Origin: Tulasnella sp. 424
Lineage: Eukaryota; Basidiomycota; Agaricomycetes; Cantharellales; Tulasnellaceae
Length of the DNA stretch: 64,000 nt
Direction of reading: 5' to 3'
NCBI GenBank assembly: GCA_019633425.1
Contig: WSUB01000025.1
Location: 62,001-126,000, forward strand
The translations under genes and the position numbers were made by a program. Positions 53,108 through 64,000 of this stretch are shown here, piece by piece (the first letter of the stretch is position 1; every line of letters starts with the position of its first letter). The notes below the pieces were generated by a model. It had not been told where the DNA came from, made no database searches, and saw only the letters and a list, made by a program, of their open reading frames with translations.

Positions 53108-56100
53108 TTAAGCCTCATTCTCCATGTCCAAAGGTAAAAGTGGTGCCAAAGGCGGTTGAGGATCAACAAACATTGGCGGTTGTGGGTCCTCAGGCGTGAC
53201 TGGGGTAGTAGGCTGAGCGCTCGATGAAGGGGTTTCTTTGTCTCCCCGTTCCAGGTTTGTCAGTCGCATTTCAACCAGGAACTCGGCATCTCGAATGCCT
53301 TGGGTCCACTTTTGGAGGTTCTTGAGTGCGCGGCCAGACATCACAACCACAGCTGCGACATAAAATACTGCTGGGTACCCGTAGCGGACTGCAGTGCGTG
53401 GTATGAGTAACAAGTTCAAATGTACCAGAGAGAGATGAGCTTACAGGCTGCAAGGGGGTCATTTTGACCATAGTAGAACTGAACTCTGTCAATGATCAAG
53501 TAGGGAGCGACCAGCATAACGAGTATGGGCCCTCCGATTGGTGCAATGAAATCCTTGGTTGCGGCTATGGCGTCCGGGTTTCTCCACCCAGCTAGCAAGA
53601 TCTATACCAGAAGATAAGTAGCTTTCTCAGACAAATTCGAGATGACGTACCCTTTGCCATGCTTGGTACAGATCATTTTCACCATCGACCCGGGCTGCCC
53701 TCATACCCATCTTGATGTATATCAATCCGATGGCCCACGATTCAGCCAGGTGCAGTTCCGGCTTCTGGACGTGCCCTAACCATAGGCGAAGAGGCAAGAC
53801 GACATGGAAGTCGACCACCATAGAGACCAGAATGGGAAGGATGATTCCAATCATAATGACAAGGTAGAGGGTTTGGCCACCGTTTACAATGACGTTTCGG
53901 AGGAACCGTTGCGGGGTTGGTACGCCTCGGCGGTGAAGTCGTTTGAGCTCCTTCCAAACCAGGAGGCAGCTTATCAAGGTGTAAAGTCCAATCGTCCATG
54001 TGTAGGCATCGTGTATGGGGGCGTAACCTGCCGCGTACACCCATCCCCGTCCGATATAGATGGGCCCTGCAACGCACCACAGGAGGACAATGGTCCCGAA
54101 GAACCAAAGGCAACACGTGAAATATAGGATCCGGAGCCTGAAATGAGGGGGTAGGTATGTAACGGTAAAGGCATCGGTAACTTGCAAGCCAGCCCTTTCG
54201 CAGGCGTCGTTCTGCGACCGCATGAGTGCGGCGCCTCTTTCGCTTTGCGGTTCGCCCTTTTCGTTGACTTGAATCAGCACCGGTTGATCGGAAGATAGCG
54301 CCAGGGCATCTGTGGCCGGAGCACGGGCAAGGCGGCCTTGGAACTCGTGACAAGGTACCGAGTTTGGATTGAGTCGAGCAAGCCATGATCTTGTGTCGTA
54401 CTGCTCCTCCTCTGGGAAACGATTTCCAAACATGAACGAGGACAGCCGAAGCTGCTGAGACGTCATCCTCCACCACTTGTCCAATAGGTACCGCAAAACA
54501 CGCTTTGGCCGTAATCGGGTCAGCGTAACCGGTGCCACGATGTGGAGGAAGAGAAGGTCGAACGGTATTTCGGATAACGGTTCGCTGAATCAAAGCTGTC
54601 AGGAACAAGAATATAGCCAGGTGTAACCGGTACGTACAGTTTACTGGTCCGAAGTGGTAGCAATGGCGACTCGACCGCCCCAAACCGCATCCGACGAAGG
54701 GCAAGGAGCACACTTCCAATTCCGATCGTTAAAACGCCCGAATAAAGCATAGCGCTGCTCCCCAATTTTCTCATCTGCGTAGTTGTCGGCCGATCGAGGA
54801 TATCGCGAATCTTCAGAACGGATCAGCGGAGTTAGTTTACATTTAAGAAGATGATGTAAGAGGCTTACAGGATGGAAGTTTGGGTCTGATGGATCCCTAA
54901 AGTACGGATTTTTTAACCTCGGCTTAACTGCTAAACGGCAACAGCGCTCGAACTTACTTGATGAACCACAAAGCACCGGGTCGCATCGCAGCCCGGCAGG
55001 CTGACAGCACAACGGCAAATTGATACATGACTAGACATCGGAGTCAGTGACGGATTGCATGGGAGCGGTCAGACGAACTTACACATAGTTCCCAGAAGCC
55101 AGTGTAAAAAGATACTAGTAAGCGGTGCGTATTGAAGGAATGCAATGCGGCGTTGGAGAGTTCCAGTGGGGAACAACGGAAGAGTATTCAGGTCCAAGAG
55201 AATTCCGCAGCCCAAGGGGAATATTATGAGTTCGATAGTGATAAAAACGAGAACCTGAAGTGCCGTCGGGTTAGTTAGGCTCTGAAGCAAGGGCTGATGA
55301 CTGACTTTAATCAGGATGACTTGTTGCCGAATAATGCTACGAATTGCCCTCAGCGTGGGCCCGATATTCGATCCCATCCACTCGAGCACAGCACCAAAGA
55401 CTATTGCTGTACTCAAATAGCCCCATGCAATAGCAAATCCCCTTTCGCGGGGTCCATCCCCTTTGACTAATGCAGTCCACGACTCCAGGAACGACGTCGC
55501 CGATTCTGTCACTGCGTCGGGTACAGTAATATTAACAGTGATATTAAGCTGGAATCCCTGGGCCACCGCCAGTTGCTCTGTAAAGAGGGACGCGAGGATT
55601 TGAGGTACACGCAGGCTCGGGGCGGAAGAAGTTACTTCAGGTGTCGTTGCCCCACTTCCAACCTTGGAAATGACGAAAGCTGCAATTTGCTGAAGGGAGC
55701 TCGTTTGGTCGGTGACTTGGGGAGGAATGGATTTGGGTATGAGCCTCAGGAGGGGTCTGGCACACCAGAAAAGCAGGTCGACGAAGGGGTCGGTCGCGAG
55801 CCTAATCACAACTAGCGGCTGTTTCAAGACGAAAAGGGTGCGATGTGGCCGGAGCTATTGCACTATGATTAGTAACCGGAACGCGACCCAAGACGTAAAT
55901 GCCAAACTCACGGTAAGGAGCAGAGTTGTCTTCCCGACAACGAATGGTAGGCATAGCCCAACGGCCATGGTGATATAAAGAAGAACCTGAACTAAAACGG
56001 CCTAAAAAATAAACACGTTAGATCAAGTTCCAGAGAGTGAGTTATGAAACTTACATTCTGGACAAGCTGTATCAACGGGCCTCGCATTCCAATCGCCTCC

Positions 56101-59100
56101 ATAGCGCCCTCTACTTCGTCCTCCACCATTCCCTCTACGTCATCTTCTGGTCGTGCGGCGGCAACGGGCTCTGCAGCCGGTAGCGCCTCTTGGAGAGCGG
56201 GGGGCTGAGGCGGGTTGACTACATTCTGAACGTTCGCTGGACCGCGCACCTCCTCTGCACCAGCTTGGAAGGCGCCGGGGACTTGGGCCTCGCGGATTTC
56301 TCCACCCCACTCCGAGTCGCTGTCCAGGAGCATGTCGGTATTCCCATCATCCATGCTTTCATCCTGATCCATGGGTGTCGCCGTTCGACTGATGTCCCCA
56401 GGTTGAGCGAGAACCTCCGTGTCAATAGGCGGGAAGTATCCTTTATCCTCCTCAAGCTGCTCTGGCGCTCTGTATGTGACAACGGACGGAGTTCCAAGGG
56501 GTTTTGTTGGGAGTGTGGTCGATGATCCTGCGGCTGAATCCCCTTGCCATGGCGACCTCACCAGTGATGGAAGTTCCTCGTTCGGTGTGGTTGGTGGTAG
56601 CGGAGGCCGACGACTCGGCCCAGCCTGGGATTCCGATGGGGTTAATGGTTTCTCCGTCGAGACAGGTTCCACGGGCGGTGTTGACGTGAAGTTGAGGGAA
56701 GGGATACGGTCTCCATCAGGGACTTTGGGTGTAAAAGTGAATTGGAACTTGGAGGGAAACTTTGTTCCTTCTGGGATCACGAATCCAGTCGGAGGAGAGG
56801 CGAAGAGGTCCGCTACGCCAGTCTCAGACGCTTGGACGGATGTAGAGCCTGCCTCTTCTGCTTCGACATCGGTCACAGCGTCATCTGTGGTCGAATCAAC
56901 CTCTGTAGATCGCTCTACCTCCTCTTCCTTGACTCGATTGTCTTGCAAAAGAGTTGAACGAGACCTGGCGAGTTCCTGCTTGTACGACTGTTCATCAAAT
57001 TCAAAGGAGTTCTGTGGAGGCGCGTCTCTTGGAGTCTCCTTGAAATACCGATCAAATTCCTCCAGTTCGTCGAGCTCGGGACTTTCCTCTTTCGCCTTGC
57101 CCTTGCCCTTCCCGCTCTGCGTCACCTGTTCTGCTTCGGCGTCCCATTCCGCAGATGAAGTGGACTTGGTTGCAAACGGGTTCTGGCGAACGGGGTCAAG
57201 GAAGGGGTTTTGATTCTCGCCCTTCAGGTTCACCTCCGTAGGTGGTCGGAAGGTAAAGGCTGAAGTTGGCACGTTGGTACCTCGGGATTCCTTTAGATTC
57301 GAGTCGATGGTGGTGGGTCCAGCTAGAAGAGAATGGGTGTGTGAAGACGGAGGTCCAGCGAACAATGGCGGGGGGTCTCTGGAAGACGGACTTGTCAGTT
57401 TGCTGCCCGCTCCGAGACGGGTCGTTGGTGCTCCGGGTTGGACGACGGCTGAAGGCGAAACAGAGGCCGAGGCGCCTGGCCGGGAGGGCTCTCCAGATTT
57501 GATCGACTGCGCAGTAATCATAATCGGCGGGCTGCGCTTGACGTGTACATCGAGTGACTTTACAGTCGGGTCGGTTAGGTCAGGAACCCTGACAGTAGGC
57601 CCGACGCGTGAGCTTTGAGCAGCCCCCATCTGTTGACGCTTGAATTGGAAGGTCTCGTAGGTCACTGGCGGTTGCAAAGGTCCGTTGGATGAGGAAGCGC
57701 CGAAAGCGAATGGTTGTTCGTCAGCTGGGAAGAGCGGACCGTCAGAAGGTATCCTTGTCGCGTTAGGTCGAGGTGTTATCGGCGAGTTTGACTCAAAGCC
57801 TTCAGACTTGATGGGGATGAGATGTTCCGTATCGCTGTGCTCGTCTTGATCCTGCTCCCATCCCCTACGTCGCGGGATGACCAATTCCGGCACTTGTCCG
57901 CCTTGCGCGTTGGCGAATGGAGGATTTGCTAGCTGGGCTCGGAACTGTTGCATGCGATCGAATAGCTCTGCTTCCAACGCGGCATCTTGAGCCTGCAGCT
58001 CAGCATCGTCCACGGGGATTTCAGCCTCTCCAACTTCCACCGGCGGGTCCTCCAACTGTCCTAAATCCAACCCATCGTCTCCAAACATCCCCGGCACCGC
58101 GTTCTGAATGATCCATTCGCGCAATAGGAAAATCGCGAGAAATGCTACGACGAGAGACGCGGTCACGATCTGGCCCTTGATAACGTCACTCCCGACTCGC
58201 TCGTGCTGGTCCCGAACGACAGCCAAAAACCGAGCCCGAATTTCCTCGTCGTTTGGATGTTGCCAGCGGCTCTTTACAGCTTCCCAGTACGTGGCGTTTA
58301 CGAGCGTGATAGGGGACGAAAGGGCTTGCGCTATCAGCTCCAAAGTGTCGGTCGAGTTGGGACGGCCGAATGGAGGTTCGTCTGGAGCGAGAGGGCCGTA
58401 GACGTTCCAAGCGCTAGAATGGATTTAGACGCCACAAACGTCAACGGAGCTTGAGACGAGAAACAAGATGGACCGACTCACAATTGATTGCCGACCCAGA
58501 AGTAAATCCTCCAAACCCACACGGTGATCCATGGTACCAGCACCACCCAAACGCAGATGACGAGCCACGCGCGAGCACCCATAACCATGGTATTCACAAA
58601 CTGTTTGACGAGTCGCTTCAGGAATACGTGTGGTGGGATTATATTTGGCATATCTTCCTTGTATACTAAGCACCATGCCGAAGAGGGGGGTCAGTTCGTC
58701 ATCGCTCTCGGAACGCCTCAGTCGCTGATACCTTTTGTGAAGGCATAGGGATGCTTGCAAAGATCACAAGACTGCTTCTTGCTATGCTTGAGCCATGTAG
58801 TCAAACTAACGCGCCAATTAGGAAAAGGGAGGGGGTGTCAGCGCGCATACTCCTCTTGTTTCGCTCGCGTGGACCAAATGGAAATGTGTGTGCAATCGTA
58901 ATTCCAAAACCCGCCTAAAAAGAGAGCGCGCACATACCATGCCTGATGAATATACCGAATGGTTCCACTGCATTTACAAGGGTAGAATAGCGGTGCGTCT
59001 GGTTCGGCGGGACCTCCGCAAATTCGACATTCGGGCGTCTCGCCTGGCGCATCTGGGATGGCGTTGATGTCGATATGGTCGAGTCCAGCAGTCGAGACCG

Positions 59101-59137
59101 AAGGTCCTTGAGCGTTTGGGGGCCCTGGCTCTGCCAT
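53108..59137 (-). CDS. SSM4: Doa10/MARCH6-type membrane RING-CH E3 ubiquitin ligase
   Basis: Polytopic ER and inner-nuclear-membrane ligase that marks misfolded membrane and cytosolic proteins for degradation. The minus-strand ATG at 59137 opens an N-terminus with a C4HC3 RING-CH finger assembled over three exons: [40 protein letters not shown], then PYAFTKVYKEDMP. The next exon has [11 protein letters not shown] and two membrane helices ([17 protein letters not shown]). A very long exon (about 58410-56055) holds a helix near [15 protein letters not shown] and a disordered acidic region of some 500 residues. The following exons are rich in membrane segments ([84 protein letters not shown]). 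The C-terminal exon (from about 53400) holds [13 protein letters not shown] and an acidic tail. Roughly 1600-1700 residues in about 12 exons; several small exon borders are not fixed. Confidence 0.9.
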
Positions 59138-59561
59138 GCTGAGGGCGAATGGTCGACGAGTATGGTCAGAGCCTCAGGGTGGGATGGGTATTGGGATAGT
59201 ATCCGACGGTGGTGGTTGAGTTGGGCGTTGAAGGAAGGGATGGGCGGTTTAGACCAGCACGGACGCGGGATGCTCGCCGAACCAACGAGAAAGTCCCCAC
59301 GCGTCAACGGCAACTTTGCCCAATCCGTTCTTGTTCGGCCCTCCAATGATCACACTCCCAAACTTCAGAAAACAAAACAAAGTCTTTTGGTTCAAGATTA
59401 ATAACGGAGAAAAAGTTGAAGTACTACAGAGAGGAAAACAACAAGAAAAAAGAGGATTCGGGAATAACGATATTAATTAAGTACTTGCAGGGACCTTTAG
59501 GTGAAGTCGCACACGTCCATTGTTCACCACCACCACTCCAAGCTCAACGATCCTGGAACGC
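59138..59561. other. Intergenic: leader of the ubiquitin ligase gene and 3' flank of the ZIP gene
   Basis: Both neighbours are on the minus strand. The right part is A-rich (59400-59490) and carries no recognisable feature. Confidence 0.5.
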
Positions 59562-60972
59562 TCAAGCCCAACGCCCAAGTAAGGACATCACCCCGGCTCC
59601 TAATATCATGCAGCCTATGGAGTAGAGGAGCTTGCCGAGCGGTGCTTTGTGCGCTTCGGGGTTGAACACAAATTCATGCGCCAAGAGCTCGACCAAGCCG
59701 GTGTAAAGGAGGATTCCGGCGCTGATGGCGTCAAGACACCCGCTGACTGCACTGGCTGTGCTGCTCCCTGGGTTGTACGTTGATCTGTGGAGGCGTTTGG
59801 GGGTCAACCGGAGTTTGCCGTCAACGCAGACGATTGAGCACGTACCTTACTCCTAAACCGATGGCAATTCCGATGGGAGTGGTCAAACCGTAGGCAATGG
59901 CACCAGCGTAGCGCGCCCACGACCAAGCATCAGGGAGTTCCAAGTACGCGAGTCTAGATCCAAGACCCAGGCCCTCAAACGTCTCTGCGGAACGTCGTCA
60001 GCCCCCAACCACGATGAACGAAGAGAAAGCTCCCAAACTCACGGTGGAAAACTAGTACGATGAAAAGTACTTTGAAGTCCTCATCCACAGCCAACGTCAG
60101 ACCAATGAGCACACTGTGGAAGATGACGCCGAATTCCAAGATCGACACTCCGATGATTTGGGCCATGGTCGTGGTGTAGAACTCCCTCGCCCGGGCGTGT
60201 TGTTCGTGCGCCTCGATATCGGACGAGTCGGCTTCTTTCTCCTTGGTTTGCGGCTGGATTCGTTCGCCTTCGGGTCCGTGGGCACTATGATGCCCGGCTT
60301 GAGCGAGGGCGTGGCCATGTGGGTCTGTCGTTGCCTCGTGAGTCGACCGGATTGCAGCCATGCGGGCGAAGGAAAAAGTTACTTACCATAGTTGACTTTC
60401 AATGCCTCCAACTTGGCCGTACCGATTCGGAAGGCAAAGAGCTCGGTGAGGAACAACGCGAACATGCTCATCATCGTGATTGCTGACGCCCATGGCTGCG
60501 GAAGGGTTCCGCTCGTCAGTCAAGGTCAACGGAGGGCGGAATGACCGGGAAAAACTCACGTATGTCTTCCACCCATCGCCAAGACATTCACTGCCCAGCG
60601 CCTCAAAGGCGGGCGCTAACAGGTGGATGAATCCAGTAGCAATCTGATCACCCAGGCAAATGTCAGACAAAATCCCGTAGAAAATCGAACGGGCGGAATA
60701 TGAGGCTTACGATGACACCAGAGCCGAAGTATTTTGCGAATCTAACGGGAGCGAACAAGCGAAGGTGAGCGTCCGGCGTTCAACGACCCTGTACGACAGA
60801 GATAGACTGACTCGTAGACCGTTTTGGGTACTTTGAAAAAAGGACTGCGCTTTGCGATGACGGGGAAGAGCGCTCCGAAAGAGCTTCCAGCGAGGATGAC
60901 GAAGATACTGGCGATTCTGAGGCCTGTGTAGGTGTGCTCGTTCTGCACCGCGCCACATGCGAGTTCAGACAT
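59562..60972 (-). CDS. ZIP-family zinc (metal) transporter
   Basis: Eight-helix metal importer of the plasma or an internal membrane. The minus-strand ATG at 60972 starts MSELACGAVQNEHTYTGLR, with the first helix IASIFVILAGSSFGALFPV. Later exons give IATGFIHLLAPAFEAL, SAITMMSMFALFLTELFAF and a His-rich cytoplasmic loop (HGHALAQAGHHSAHGPEGE) between helices 3 and 4. The metal-binding helix 4, SILEFGVIFHSVLIGLTLA, carries the conserved His-Ser. Helix 5 has FEGLGLGSRL, then AYGLTTPIGIAIGLGVR, ISAGILLYTGLVELLAHEF and a last helix ending LLGRWA. About 370 residues in seven or eight exons. Similar in plan to yeast Zrt1/Zrt2. Some exon ends (near 60390-60530 and 60680-60830) are approximate. Confidence 0.88.
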
Positions 60973-61828
60973 TTTTGATGATGCTTCGTAAGCTGTCGTG
61001 TTCGTTGTTGGGATCCTCAACCTTCTTCGTAGCTTTGGCTTTACTCCTCTTCTTGAAGGGGGAGAGGGGGAGAGAGTAGCAAGGGAGATGAGATAGAGTA
61101 GGAGATCTGTGGACAGAGAGCAGAAGGGGAAAGAAGGGGGATCTTTTATGAACAGTGTGTGGATGGATGATGTACCTGGTGCGAGGACCTGCCCGGTCAC
61201 GTCCCGCGTTAAACCCTGACGCAATCTCAAACCGTCATGCTCAGCGTTCAATTCCACCATGCAACGTCCCCGGCGGACCCGAGTCAAAAGGAAATTTCTA
61301 ATTCGGATTATGGAGCTGCTATAATCCCCGAACAAGAACCTTAGCAGCTACCAAGAGAACTGCGCGTTCGGGCGCTAAGATGTAGGATTTCGGACACTGG
61401 CACGGCGGCACCCGAAGCCTCTATTCTGTATCGAATAAGAAAATCGGATTTACTTTCGACCAATGGAACAAGGCACATTGGGGCGTGTCGATAGGGTGTT
61501 TAAGGGTATGCGAGTACCTTGTTATGGCTGATGGAAGCAACGAGGGCTACCGGGGTGGTACCCAATCTAGCACACGCCGCGAGGGATCGGTGTAAGTGAT
61601 GACGACAATCAGTAAGCATCTCCGTCAGAAGGACTTCTATCCACCATCGTTGATCACCGGACACCAGCTACACCCGTTGCAAACTCTTGGGAGGTACTCC
61701 AAGACTATCCCAAGACTCTTCGGCTCTTTCGGACCTGATCCTGAGTCGTCACGTGGCGTAAATTCGGCGAACTCTGACTCCGGTGGAGAGAATTCGGCGC
61801 CTCTGTCAGCACTGAACCACTAGCGACC
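60973..61828. other. Divergent intergenic region between the ZIP and proline genes
   Basis: Shared promoter interval of the two divergent genes, 856 bp. Open frames on both strands are short. No repeat or RNA gene seen. A C/T-rich stretch on the minus strand at 61035-61135 is probably the ZIP leader. Confidence 0.5.
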
Positions 61829-63400
61829 ATGTCTTCAGCTGAGGAAATCGCCAAGGCATCGAAATCTGCGTTCGAAGCTTCCCAGCTGGTCGACCCGAGT
61901 GAGAGAGTTAAAGCCCTTCAGATCATCCACGACGCTCTCAGTGCGAACAAGGAGGAAATCTTTGAAGCGAATAGGAAAGATGTTCAGGTGAGCTCTCCGC
62001 CCCATCCCTATCCAGGAGCTGTACAAACAAACTGCTAATCTCTTCATCCTACTCGCGTCTCCAGGCAGCGAAGGCGCTAGTCGATGCGGGCAAGCTATCA
62101 GTGTCTCTTCTGAAACGACTGGATCTTACTTCGGGAGACAAGTTCGCCTCTATGCTCGCTGGGATTCTCGACGTCGCTGCATTGCAAGATCCAACGGGGC
62201 AGATCACTTATGCCTCTGAATTGGACGACGGCCTGGAACTTTACCGCATGACATGCCCCATCGGGAGCTTGCTCGTCATTTTCGAGTCCAGACCCGAGGT
62301 TGTCGTGAATATCACCGCTTTAGCGATCAAGAGCGGTATGTGTGTGCTAATAATGATACCGGAGTATGGGAACTGATGTATCGCATCGCTCTCAAAGGCA
62401 ATTCGGCGATTCTCAAGGGCGGGAAGGAGTCCCTCTTGACAGCCGGCGTTCTCTCAAATTGCATTCGAGAGGCGCTGAGCAAGACGTCACTCCACCCTGA
62501 TTACATCCAAACAGTACAAACGAGAGAAGAAATCGCGTCTCTGCTCGACCAAGACAAGTACATCGACCTCGTCATTCCTAGGGGCAGCAATGCTCTAGTC
62601 CGGAGCATCCAAAGCGCCTCGAAAATTCCCGTCATGGGTCATGCCGACGGAATTTGCTCCGTATATGTCGACGAAACGGCTGACCTGGAGAAGGCAAAAC
62701 GAATTGTAGTCGAATCCAAGGTACGAGGTCGTCACTCGAATAGATCCTGTTGGTTATTCATCATTGAATGGAACACGACTAGATCGACTACTGTTCAGCC
62801 TGCAACGCGGCGGAGATCCTAATCCTCCACCAAGCCGTCCTCGACACGATCTGGCCCGCCCTCGCCACCTCCCTCCTCGAAGCCGACGTCCACTTACGCT
62901 GCGACGAAAAGACCCTCGGCACCTTATCGAACCTCCAGTACGCGCACGACCGGAAAGCGACGCACATCCACGCGGCCGACCCAGCAAAGGACTTTGACAC
63001 CGAACACCTGTCAAACATCATCAGCGTCACATCCGTACCCTCGCTCTCATCCGCCATCCAATTCATCAACAGCCACTCCTCCCACCACACCGACGTTATT
63101 ATCTCGGAGTCGGAGCTCGCCGCTTCCACGTTTGTCCGCGGAGTCGACAGCGCCGGAACGTTTTGGAACGCGTCGTCCAGGTTCGCAGACGGTTTCCGGT
63201 ACGGGTTTGGTACGGAGGTGGGGATCAGCACGGGGAGAGTGCACGCGCGTGGACCTGTTGGGTTGGAAGGGTTGGTGATTTACAAGTACGTTTTGAGGAG
63301 CAAAAATCCTCAAGGGTCGATTATTGGAGAGTTTGGTTCTGGTCCTGGAAAGAAAAAGTACAAGCATCAGCCGATCGTGGCCTCGAAGCTTCCGTTCTAG
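61829..63400 (+). CDS. PRO2: Gamma-glutamyl phosphate reductase (glutamate-5-semialdehyde dehydrogenase)
   Basis: Second step of proline synthesis: NADPH-dependent reduction of gamma-glutamyl phosphate to glutamate semialdehyde (EC 1.2.1.41), cytosolic. Exons: 61829-61987; about 62065-62336; from about 62399 to 62719; 62782 to 63400. Domain order fits the ALDH-like family: N-terminal helix SSAEEIAKASKSAFEAS, KRLDLTSGDKFASMLAG, cofactor-region RMTCPIGSLLVIFESRPEV, GNSAILKGGKES, LVIPRGSNALVRSIQ and VMGHADGICSVYVD. The catalytic cysteine is in CSACNAAEILI. The end region has TFWNASSRFADGFRYGFGTEVGIST-type motifs (split as NASSRFADGFRYGFG and TEVGISTGRVHARGPVGLEG) and IGEFG near the C-terminus. 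About 450 residues. A degraded copy of its last codons lies 180 bp further on. Confidence 0.93.
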
Positions 63401-63680
63401 TCGTCGTCGTCGTCATCGTCATCGTCATCGAATTCCTTTTGATTTTTGGTCGTTGTTAATGATATTAGTCCCTGCATTACAAAGCCGCCTCGCTGTGCCA
63501 ATGGATCTCCATGCCGGTGCACGCAGAGCGATGGGAAAAAGCATCAGTTGATTGCAGCCTTGAAGCCTCCGTCCTAGTCGTCATCGAATTCCTTTTGATT
63601 TTGGTCGTTGTTAGTGGCATTCGTCCCTGCACTATCGCCGTGCCAATGGTTCTCCTTGCCGGTGTATACACAGCGATAAG
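63363..63680 (+). repeat. Imperfect tandem duplication of the PRO2 3' end
   Basis: Unit 1 (about 63363-63531) runs from the codons for KHQPIVASKLPF through the stop and 3' flank; unit 2 (about 63540-63680) repeats it. Shared landmarks in order are agcatcag, tcgaagc/tgaagcc before ttctag/tcctag, cgaattccttttgat, ggtcgttgtta, gtgccaatgg and cagcgat. Unit 1 contains an extra (gtc/atc)n microsatellite at 63401-63428. Confidence 0.8.
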
Positions 63681-63868
63681 CGACGCTGCGGGCCGCGAAA
63701 AGGAGCGGACTTACGGAAATTTCCCCGCTTCTTCCTCAGGTTCCAATCTGAACCGTTTGCTGCCGCTTTCTCCTGCCACCCGCGCTTTCCCTTCCCTCTT
63801 TCTTCATCCTCTCTTTCCTTCCTCTTCCATCACACGAAAACAGAAGCTACGGCCCGGGTCACAAGGCG
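63401..63868. other. Intergenic between PRO2 and the ANTH gene
   Basis: Left part: the tandem duplication and microsatellite described separately. Right part (63735-63868): a C/T-rich promoter and leader region typical of highly expressed fungal genes. Confidence 0.5.
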
Positions 63869-64000
63869 ATGTCTTCATACGAAAAAGTCATCAAGTTGGC
63901 GTGTAAGCCGAAAGCGGCGCCGCCAAAATCCAAGGTACGACGAAACGCAGAGCGGTTCGAACTCTCGAGGAGAGAGAGCGAAGCCTTTTCCCACATTTCC
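63869..64000 (+). CDS. AP180-like ANTH-domain clathrin adaptor, first exon (partial)
   Basis: Exon 1 (63869-63934) encodes MSSYEKVIKLACKPKAAPPK and Ser-Lys, then a GTACGA donor starts an intron that runs to or near the window end. The short sequence matches the very start of the ANTH domain of AP180/CALM and yeast Yap1801/1802 proteins, which bind PIP2 and clathrin in endocytosis, where a Lys-rich N-terminus precedes helix 1. Only 22 residues are available, so the call depends on the continuation outside the window. Confidence 0.55.
   Translation, partial: MSSYEKVIKLACKPKAAPPKSKVRRNAERFELSRRESEAFSHIS

Noticed and set aside
53742..54719. 325-residue minus-strand open frame
   Set aside because: Overlaps the membrane-segment frame of the ligase in another phase; the other frame has the conserved hydrophobic pattern.
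56419..57213. 264-residue plus-strand open frame, Ser-rich
   Set aside because: Antisense of the long disordered exon of the Doa10-type ligase, with no domain and no start or splice context.
1..64000. CRISPR arrays, rRNA or tRNA genes
   Set aside because: No regularly spaced repeats and no cloverleaf-like sequence with tRNA box A and box B were found on reading; CRISPR would not be expected in a fungal genome.

Overview
The window is nuclear DNA of a filamentous basidiomycete, most probably a wood- or litter-decaying member of the Agaricomycetes. The evidence is dense short introns (mostly 50-70 nt, GT-AG), micro-exons, a secreted cellulase with a fungal CBM1 cellulose-binding module, a large tandem array of cytochrome P450 genes, fungal Zn2Cys6 regulators, and a non-LTR retrotransposon of the fungal Tad type. 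No species name can be supported from the sequence alone.

Layout. 1-4.2 kb: the 3' end of one GH45-type endoglucanase gene (cut by the window edge), a decayed minus-strand Zn2Cys6-regulator relic, and a complete GH45-CBM1 endoglucanase that shares a ~545-bp 3' segment with the first copy. 4.5-8.6 kb: a Zn2Cys6 transcription factor and a J-protein with a DnaJ-X domain. 8.9-12.4 kb: an R3H-SUZ RNA-binding protein on the minus strand. 12.4-15 kb: a sparse stretch with one unrecognised acidic-tailed gene. 15.2-51.4 kb: ten tandem same-strand P450 genes plus one decayed P450 relic. 51.7-64 kb: conserved housekeeping genes, namely an Sfh5-type Sec14 lipid-transfer protein, a Doa10/Ssm4-type membrane RING-CH ubiquitin ligase, a ZIP zinc transporter, gamma-glutamyl phosphate reductase (proline synthesis), and the first exon of an AP180-like ANTH-domain protein.

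The P450 array is the accessory heart of the window. Genes 3-6 form subfamily A, and the relic with genes 7-9 forms subfamily B. Genes 1, 2 and 10 are more diverged. All share one gene structure of about 13 exons, with an 18-nt micro-exon in every member, and each has a TATA-like box roughly 45-85 bp upstream of its ATG. Flanking DNA was copied with the genes: subfamily B carries repeated CACGTG boxes and a conserved upstream block, plus a short hairpin downstream. The array shows its own history: a 3'-end scar of gene 2 left downstream of gene 3, a B-type 5' half joined to an A-type promoter, a threefold tandem copy of the promoter and start codon of gene 6, and a Tad-like LINE (29425-34306, minus strand) in gene 5. 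The LINE's target-site duplication copied the splice acceptor of the interrupted exon, so the gene might still be spliced. No polyketide synthase, peptide synthetase or terpene cyclase lies in the window, so this looks like a detoxification or substrate-diversification P450 array rather than a classical biosynthetic cluster; that reading is inference. Exon boundaries were read by eye from splice consensus, reading frame and comparison among paralogs.
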